A stretch of DNA of 64,000 nucleotides from the NCBI RefSeq assembly GCF_019649055.1, contig NW_026570364.1:62001-126000 (forward strand), written 5' to 3'. How positions within the stretch are numbered: position 1 is the first letter of the stretch; every line of letters begins with the position of its first letter. This DNA comes from Paramacrobiotus metropolitanus (lineage: Eukaryota > Tardigrada > Eutardigrada > Parachela > Macrobiotidae). Of this stretch, positions 58,947-64,000 are shown in pieces. Both the position numbers and the translations under genes were made by a program. A model generated the notes under the pieces. The model did not search any database and was not told where the DNA came from. It worked only from the letters and a program-made list of their open reading frames with translations.

Positions 58947-60437
58947 ATGAGCACGCTTCCAGTCATCAGGGCAAAAGGAGTAACGGTTATCAGCAATAAT
59001 AATGCGACAGAATGTGATGGCACCCAGGAGAAACCCAAGCGAAAACGAAGACCCCGCTTTAGTTGGAAGAAAGAATGCGCAGACTTGTTAATCGCATGGC
59101 TTACGGAGCCTGGCAATTACGACAGGTGGAAGTCCACTGCTGTGCCTACTGGTCCGGGAAAGACTAAACGTGTGACTGGAGATAGTAAAAGACAAATCGC
59201 AGCGGAAATTGCAACCCTTCTTCGAGAAAAAGGCTTCGAGCAGTGCGATGGCCAGATTGTCCAGAACAAGATCGATCTGATCGAATCCTCCTACAAAAAG
59301 GCACGTTCATGTTTGAAAGGGACGGGATTTGGCGTTGATGACAGCGATATAGCGAAAGGCATAAAAACGGTGGAAGGTAAGAAAATAATTTCTTTCCTGC
59401 GTATTCTTTTTTACATATAATAATGCTCAAATTGCTTGAAAAAACAAACGCCTAGATTCCATCTGATTCATACATTTTTTGCAGATTTGTACATAATTTA
59501 TGTGGTTTATTATTTATGGAAATATTTTGGTGTATGTGTATATTTTACTTATCTATATTTATGCGAATACTTACGTCTTGCAGAAAAGGTTCTGTATCTC
59601 TGCTCTTATTTTTATCAACTGGACCCCATTTTTGCTGATCGGCCGTCGATGGTGCCTGCTTTTTTGGCGGGAACTGATGACGCGGATGCCGAGGTTGAAA
59701 GTGTGTTGGATGTGCATATGGAACAAATAGAAGAACCAGGTCTAATGTCAACTGATGAGCCGCGGGGAGTACCAGGTACATTCCACAAACATAACATGAA
59801 TATTACTGAAACAGTATATATTTTGTGCATTATGCAGCCGAATAAAACTACTTGTTTCACTATTCTTAGCAAAACGATACTTTATTTACAGATGCCAGCA
59901 GTTGCGATTTATTGAACGACGCTGATTTTGAGCAATCGGATTATGTGGAAAATTCGGAAGCTGTTAAATCTTTAGCAGGTCAGTCGATAAAAAAGATAAT
60001 ATAATGCTAAAAATCAGTACAGCTAAAATTTTAGAGAAGTAAATCGTCATGACATGCTTATTAAGCGCAGCTTAGCCCATAAAATACTTAAACAGTTTTC
60101 AAATATTTTAGTGAATGCGGCGGACACTGGAAAGAAAGTGGACAGTGGCGCGCGTCTGGCTCCGTCATTGCTGAAGTCGGTGGTTTTGAACAAAACGCTT
60201 GGTGGCCGTCCTCGCGCTCCTCCTTCACCATCGGTCGTTGAATCTTACTTGGCGCACAAAAAAGAAATGTTTGACCAGAAAATGAAGCTCTCGGCACGCA
60301 AGCAGGACCATCTAGAAAATGTTGCGCGAATGGCACATGAAGCGAAAATGGCTGAGCTGGAAGTGAGAAAACTGGAAGCCGAAGCGAAAAAAGAAGCTGC
60401 AATTTCCCAAAGATCCAACTATGTGGGCTTGCCGTAA
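58947..60437 (+). CDS. Harbinger Myb/SANT-like DNA-binding protein, 4 exons
   Basis: Exons 58947-59376, 59584-59775, 59892-59978 and 60112-60437 all join in phase 1 and give 344 aa without a break. A basic patch (KPKRKRRPRFSWKKE) is followed by a Myb/SANT trihelix domain (LLIAWLTEPGNYDRWKS, SKRQIAAEIATLLREKG, IVQNKIDLIESSYKKA). An acidic middle follows (TDDADAEVESVLDVHMEQIE). The C-terminus is a Lys/Glu-rich coiled coil (MAELEVRKLEAEAKKEAA). In Harbinger transposons this second protein binds the element ends and helps bring the transposase into the nucleus. The intact frame and clean splice sites suggest recent activity. Confidence 0.85.
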
Positions 60438-61025
60438 GTATGTCAGTTTTTTCGATTCTGCGACCGCGATCCTGAAAAAGGTGTACAGTTGTCCATTTGT
60501 CAGAACTTGACCGTTTTAATAGTGCGTCTCTTCAGAATTTTCAAGCTTAATTGATCTGTTTATTTTTGTTACGTATCGGTAGTTGGCACCGTGGACAACC
60601 GCTTTCACACATACACGCAACTGGGTTGTGAACCTCTTTCCCAGTTTTGCTAATTTAGCAACCACTGAGCGTTTCTGTTTCTCATATGTTGATTTTCTAA
60701 ACGAACGTTGTGTTACTGGAAAAATTATTTTTCTAGAATAGTTGTTCGGATTGTACTGAATTAAAGGCAGTTTGCTGCTAACTTAGCATTTTTCTGCCTA
60801 GCAAAGGATTATCGGTCTTTTTCGGGCGTTCATTGTAAGTCTAGATCCGCACAAAAACAGTTTCATCACAGAAGGAGAAAAATTAAGATTACTCTGTCGA
60901 CACATTCCGCCATCAGGGAATGGATATACCATCAAAAAGTAACAACAATCGCAAACAACAATCAAAAATTTATACAGTTCTGCAAAGAAAGTAAAGAAAG
61001 CATGTAAAACACGCACAAACAGTCA
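60438..61025. other. Space between Myb gene and GT92 fragment inside the element
   Basis: AT-rich 3' flank of the Myb gene. Neither terminal-repeat sequence nor a further GT92 exon is recognised. Confidence 0.45.
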
Positions 61026-62371
61026 TCAATAAATTCTCCAACGGAAACTCAAATATTCACCTTCTAACGTGTAATCCCACAAATATCCCGTCCTCTCAGT
61101 GCAGTCGTTGGCTGCGGCTGTTTGTCCATAATACCAGATTTCTTCATAATCCGTTAAATTGATACCAAAAATTTTCCAGTTAAAAAACCAACTTTCCCTA
61201 GCGCATAATATTAGTCCAGAGTTTTCTGCAGGTCCGAATGCGGGTTGTCCACATAGAAAATGAACTTCTCGATCCCGATCAGCTGGTAATTCTCGATAAA
61301 CTCGATCAGCCGGCTGACGGAGACATTGCCATACAACACCGGACCACACACGGCCATGGACAAATTCCGTGGCCATTCGTCGCGTAGCGGATGCACGGGG
61401 AGAGCAACAGTATCACAGGCGGAGCGGGAACGGCACTGAACGCCGACGGAAGTAGTGTTCTCGTCGGGAGGAAAATCACAGATAAATCGCACGTCACCGT
61501 ACTGTGTCTGCAATTTAAAACAGCTAATAATTTCACTATAAACCAAACCCACACAAAAACCTTGCCTGCGCTCACTGCCATAAAACAAAACACCGAAATA
61601 GTCAACAGTAACACACGTAGTTCATTTCTGTCTGCTTCGAAAATACAGCAACAACGCGCTGTTTTATAAAGTAATTTTTAAAAAAAAGCAATAAACGCAA
61701 TAATTGTTATTGATTATAAAAATATCACTCTCGTATCACTGCTATCTAAAGACTAAAGTGCAGAAATATTGATTATTTCAGCGGAAAAATTAGTTGTTGT
61801 TTGGGATTTGGGGCAAAATACGTCAAATCAGCCGATTTTATCAAACGTTTTTCGTCAATTACGGATAAAAAGTAAAATGTTAAGTATTTGAAAATACGCA
61901 AATAAACCTTAATTTCAATGTGTTAAAAATTTGAGTAGAAACTTCTTACCCCATGCCTATCGCGACGGGTTTCGTTATGGACGCGAATCTCCGCTTTCAA
62001 CAGTCCTTTATCCCCGCCAAACATACACTGGCACTCGACATCGTCCAAAAATCGATTCTCCGTCAGCTCTACGATGGCAATAACCTCATCGTAAGCTGCG
62101 GTGGATGCTTATCCGTCACGAAGGCCGAGTACAATCCCATCTTCTCGAGGATCCTCATCCAGCGCGTATCGGGCAGAGAATTCTGGGCCTCAGGCAGAGC
62201 GATAAGGACGGTGCACTCCGTCCATCCCGGTGAGCGAAAACGCTGGATACGCGGCAAGGAGTCATAATACAGAATCGTCAGGTAGATACTCAGCGCGATA
62301 AACCCGATGACGGCGATCAGGAAGAGCGTCGCCTGGATTTGGGTGCGTCCGATGCTGCGTTTCAGTGCAAA
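61026..62371 (-). pseudogene. Captured GT92 (DUF23) glycosyltransferase fragment, broken
   Basis: Minus-strand pieces: 62371-61950 encodes a type II membrane anchor (IQATLFLIAVIGFIALSIYL) and the domain start (SPGWTECTVLIALPEAQ, GLYSAFVTDKHPP). Then, one base out of frame, it encodes YDEVIAIVELTENRF and VECQCMFGGDKG. An intron with GG|GTAAG and TTGCAG follows, in phase 0. 61507-61211 encodes NLSMAVCGPVLYG and VSRLIEFIENYQLIGIEKFI, ending in a TAA directly before YYALGKV, where the family continues. In another frame come WFFNWKIFGINLTDYEE and IWYYGQTAAANDC, the GT92 YGQxAAxNDC motif. The later metal-binding part (usually an FIDxDEF motif) is not found. GT92 enzymes are Golgi galactosyl-type transferases. 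The frameshift is shared with the copy at 57813-58233, so it predates the duplication. Confidence 0.75.
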
Positions 62372-62834
62372 CTAGATGCAGCAGTATATACGACATGAAT
62401 CATCTGCAAAATTGAGCGGACAGTCGATCCGAAAATAATCCCAGTTAACGCCAGACGCCGAACCAAACCAACAAATTTCCACATAGTATGAATGAATGTA
62501 ACAGGATGCACGGGGCGCAGGCGGATGAAATTCTGAGGAAAAATCAGCAAGCAAGAGTCAAGCAGAGCGCAGTAGTCTAAGAAATGCGTGACACGACAGC
62601 AGCAAAATGCATACAATATTGAAGATTTAAAAAATTACAGTGTTTTTGGGCGATGGCCAAACAATTTATTACCAACTAAAATACAATGTAAATTTTAAAA
62701 TTCACGGAATTTTTAAATTAAAAATACGATATCTATTCAGACATAAAAAAGTACTTTATGAAACTAGTTCTGGCAATTACTCACCTCCATATATCATCTG
62801 TAAAACTGTCCGCAAAGTTCACGCTGAAATACGG
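62372..62834. other. Space between GT92 fragment and transposase
   Basis: 463 bp. It contains the 3' flank of the minus-strand transposase and whatever lies upstream of the GT92 piece. A short frame (62616-62362, minus) overlaps it but has no domain. The same sequence occurs inverted at 57350-57812. Confidence 0.45.
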
Positions 62835-64000
62835 CTACGATTTGTTGATTAGCAGCAGCCGCTTCACCTTCTCGCGTTTTTGGCGACCCACACGATTTTC
62901 CGTAAAAGTTTCTTGTCGGGATGGCACTACAGTTTCAGCAACATTTTCGTCCTCCGTCCATGTTTCATCATATGCGTCGCCCATATCGTGGAGAATATTA
63001 TGCAGCACACAGCACGCCAGGAACCAAAAAACAGCTTTTTTATGGTCATCTGCTGTTTTTATCATCACCCGCAGCCCCCGGAGGCTTTGAAAACGCCCCT
63101 TGAGTATGCCAATGCAGTGTTCATTTCCGACCCGTGCTTGCGCTAGGAGAAAGTTGAACAGGCTGTTTTCTTCGAAGTTACTCTCAGGAGCTTTGTAGGC
63201 AGGGACGACGTGAACGTCAGGCTGGTATCCACTGTCAGCGAGAAGATATTCTTCGGGTTCAAAAAACTTCTCTGGTCGCTGCGCGAGTGATGAGTGCTTG
63301 TACACTCGACAATCATGCGCGCTCCCTGGAAATCCTGTGAATGCGTGGAGTATCCGCTTTTTGTCATCCGACACCACCATGGCAGACAGCCCGTAGCAGT
63401 TTTTACGGCTAAAATAGTCTGCTCCCTTCATTGACGGACATGAATCCAAAACCACCAGCGTCCCATCTACTAATCCCACACAATTTTCGAAGCCATATTC
63501 CTGAAAAAACCTTCGCTTGATTTTTCGCTTTTCGTTTCTATCGGGCCACTGGACAAACTGTGGCATCAGAGATAAAAGAGCCGTTATGACATGCGTGGTA
63601 TATAGCTCAATGGCGCCACAAGACAGTCCCATATTAAAAGACATATGATTAAACGAAGCTCCATTTCCATAATGGCCAAATCGATATAAAGCAATCGCCA
63701 ACTGAAAATCTACTGGCCGCTGGATATTTGTTGATTCGTTTTGAAAAACACGGTGTCCGCAAATAAGATCGTAAATTCTTTTAAATCCTTCTCGTGTAAC
63801 CCGGACTTCAGCTCGGTACGTAGTATCACTGGCGACTCCCAGTTTTTCCATCCAGTCATGCCTCTTCGGTACAACGGTTCGGTCCATAAGAAATCGTTTA
63901 CTGGATAAAAAGGCAGTGAATTCAAGAATCTCATCGGTTTCACTCTCCGACGATTCACTGGAACTCTCAGATGAGTCGTCGCTACTGCTGCTCGAAGACT
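62835..64000 (-). CDS. PIF/Harbinger DDE transposase, intact, 5' end beyond window
   Basis: The frame is open from the window edge through the Met at 63887 to the stop at 62835. It also includes the acidic Ser-rich N-terminal segment seen in the other copy. Counting from Met 63887, the DDE triad lies at GLVDGT (Asp 141), LLADSGYQ (Asp 218) and VGNEHCIGILKGRF (Glu 256). The family-typical FTGFPGSAHDCRVYKHSS precedes the second Asp. A helix-turn-helix-like part (FQLAIALYRFGHYGNG) comes first and a basic end (GRQKREKVKRLLL) last. These transposases cut and paste elements with short terminal repeats and 3-bp target sites. All key residues are present, so it could be functional. The true start probably lies just outside, at the position matching 56126. 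Confidence 0.88.
   Translation of the reverse strand, partial: SSSSSSDDSSESSSESSESETDEILEFTAFLSSKRFLMDRTVVPKRHDWMEKLGVASDTTYRAEVRVTREGFKRIYDLICGHRVFQNESTNIQRPVDFQLAIALYRFGHYGNGASFNHMSFNMGLSCGAIELYTTHVITALLSLMPQFVQWPDRNEKRKIKRRFFQEYGFENCVGLVDGTLVVLDSCPSMKGADYFSRKNCYGLSAMVVSDDKKRILHAFTGFPGSAHDCRVYKHSSLAQRPEKFFEPEEYLLADSGYQPDVHVVPAYKAPESNFEENSLFNFLLAQARVGNEHCIGILKGRFQSLRGLRVMIKTADDHKKAVFWFLACCVLHNILHDMGDAYDETWTEDENVAETVVPSRQETFTENRVGRQKREKVKRLLLINKS

Larger units (their letters stand above)
58619..64000 (+). mobile_element. PIF/Harbinger element with captured GT92 sequence (runs off the window)
   Basis: It has a 61-bp left terminal repeat (58619-58679), then a Myb/SANT gene on the plus strand, a broken GT92 fragment on the minus strand and a DDE transposase on the minus strand. 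The two element genes are convergent, as in many Harbingers. No terminal repeat is found between the Myb gene and the transposase, so GT92 appears internal. From the truncated left copy the right terminal repeat is expected about 370 bp beyond the window. Subterminal sequence near 58754-58784 partly repeats the terminal repeat in inverted form. Confidence 0.7.
61693..64000 (-). repeat. Right arm of the 2.3-kb inverted duplication
   Basis: Inverted partner of 56202-58490, with the intact transposase frame. It extends to the window edge. Confidence 0.9.

Noticed and set aside
1-64000. CRISPR arrays, bacterial operons, ribosome binding sites
   Set aside because: The window is spliced eukaryotic DNA; the only regular array is the 100-bp satellite, which lacks unique spacers.

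Overview
This window is nuclear DNA from an invertebrate animal. Genes are split by GT-AG introns of about 75 bp to more than 2 kb. I reconstructed seven multi-exon housekeeping or developmental genes by joining exons whose reading phases agree. The mix fits an ecdysozoan or another small-genome invertebrate: USP22, PPM1A/B, DNMT2, APCDD1, a ZP-domain cuticle-type protein, OTUD3 and EPT1/SELENOI homologues, plus PIF/Harbinger and GT92 sequences. A tardigrade would be compatible, but species cannot be fixed from the sequence alone. Several single-base indels lie in homopolymers, so some breaks may be long-read assembly errors.

Layout. 0.2-3.9 kb: three small secreted proteins, two Thr/Pro-rich and one basic. 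4.9-9.7 kb: a 12-exon USP22/nonstop-type deubiquitinase. 10.4-15.3 kb: about 47 copies of a 100-bp satellite whose unit contains a dyad, bounded by short inverted repeats. 16.0-17.7 kb: a broken HIT-domain plus zinc-finger gene (aprataxin-like) on the minus strand. 20.0-22.6 kb: a PP2C phosphatase. 22.6-27.3 kb: mostly non-coding, with a small foldback element. 27.4-30.9 kb: DNMT2 (tRNA-Asp cytosine methyltransferase). 34.9-41.7 kb: an APCDD1-type Wnt inhibitor whose 5' end lies in an inverted repeat. 42.2-46.2 kb (minus): a ZP-domain membrane protein with six RSLRS repeats in its tail. 48.9-50.4 kb: an OTUD3-type deubiquitinase using a probable GC-AG intron. 51.2-55.0 kb (minus): an ethanolaminephosphotransferase without the selenocysteine of vertebrate SELENOI.

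55.8-64.0 kb is the most unusual part. It holds a PIF/Harbinger element with a 61-bp terminal repeat, an intact five-exon... strictly four-exon Myb/SANT gene and an intact (edge-truncated) DDE transposase. Between these two genes lies an intron-containing, broken piece of a GT92 glycosyltransferase gene. A second, inverted, truncated copy (55.8-58.5 kb) carries the same terminal repeat, transposase and GT92 piece. This suggests a transposon family that captured a host gene fragment. Apart from this element there are no operon-like links; neighbouring genes appear to be transcribed independently.
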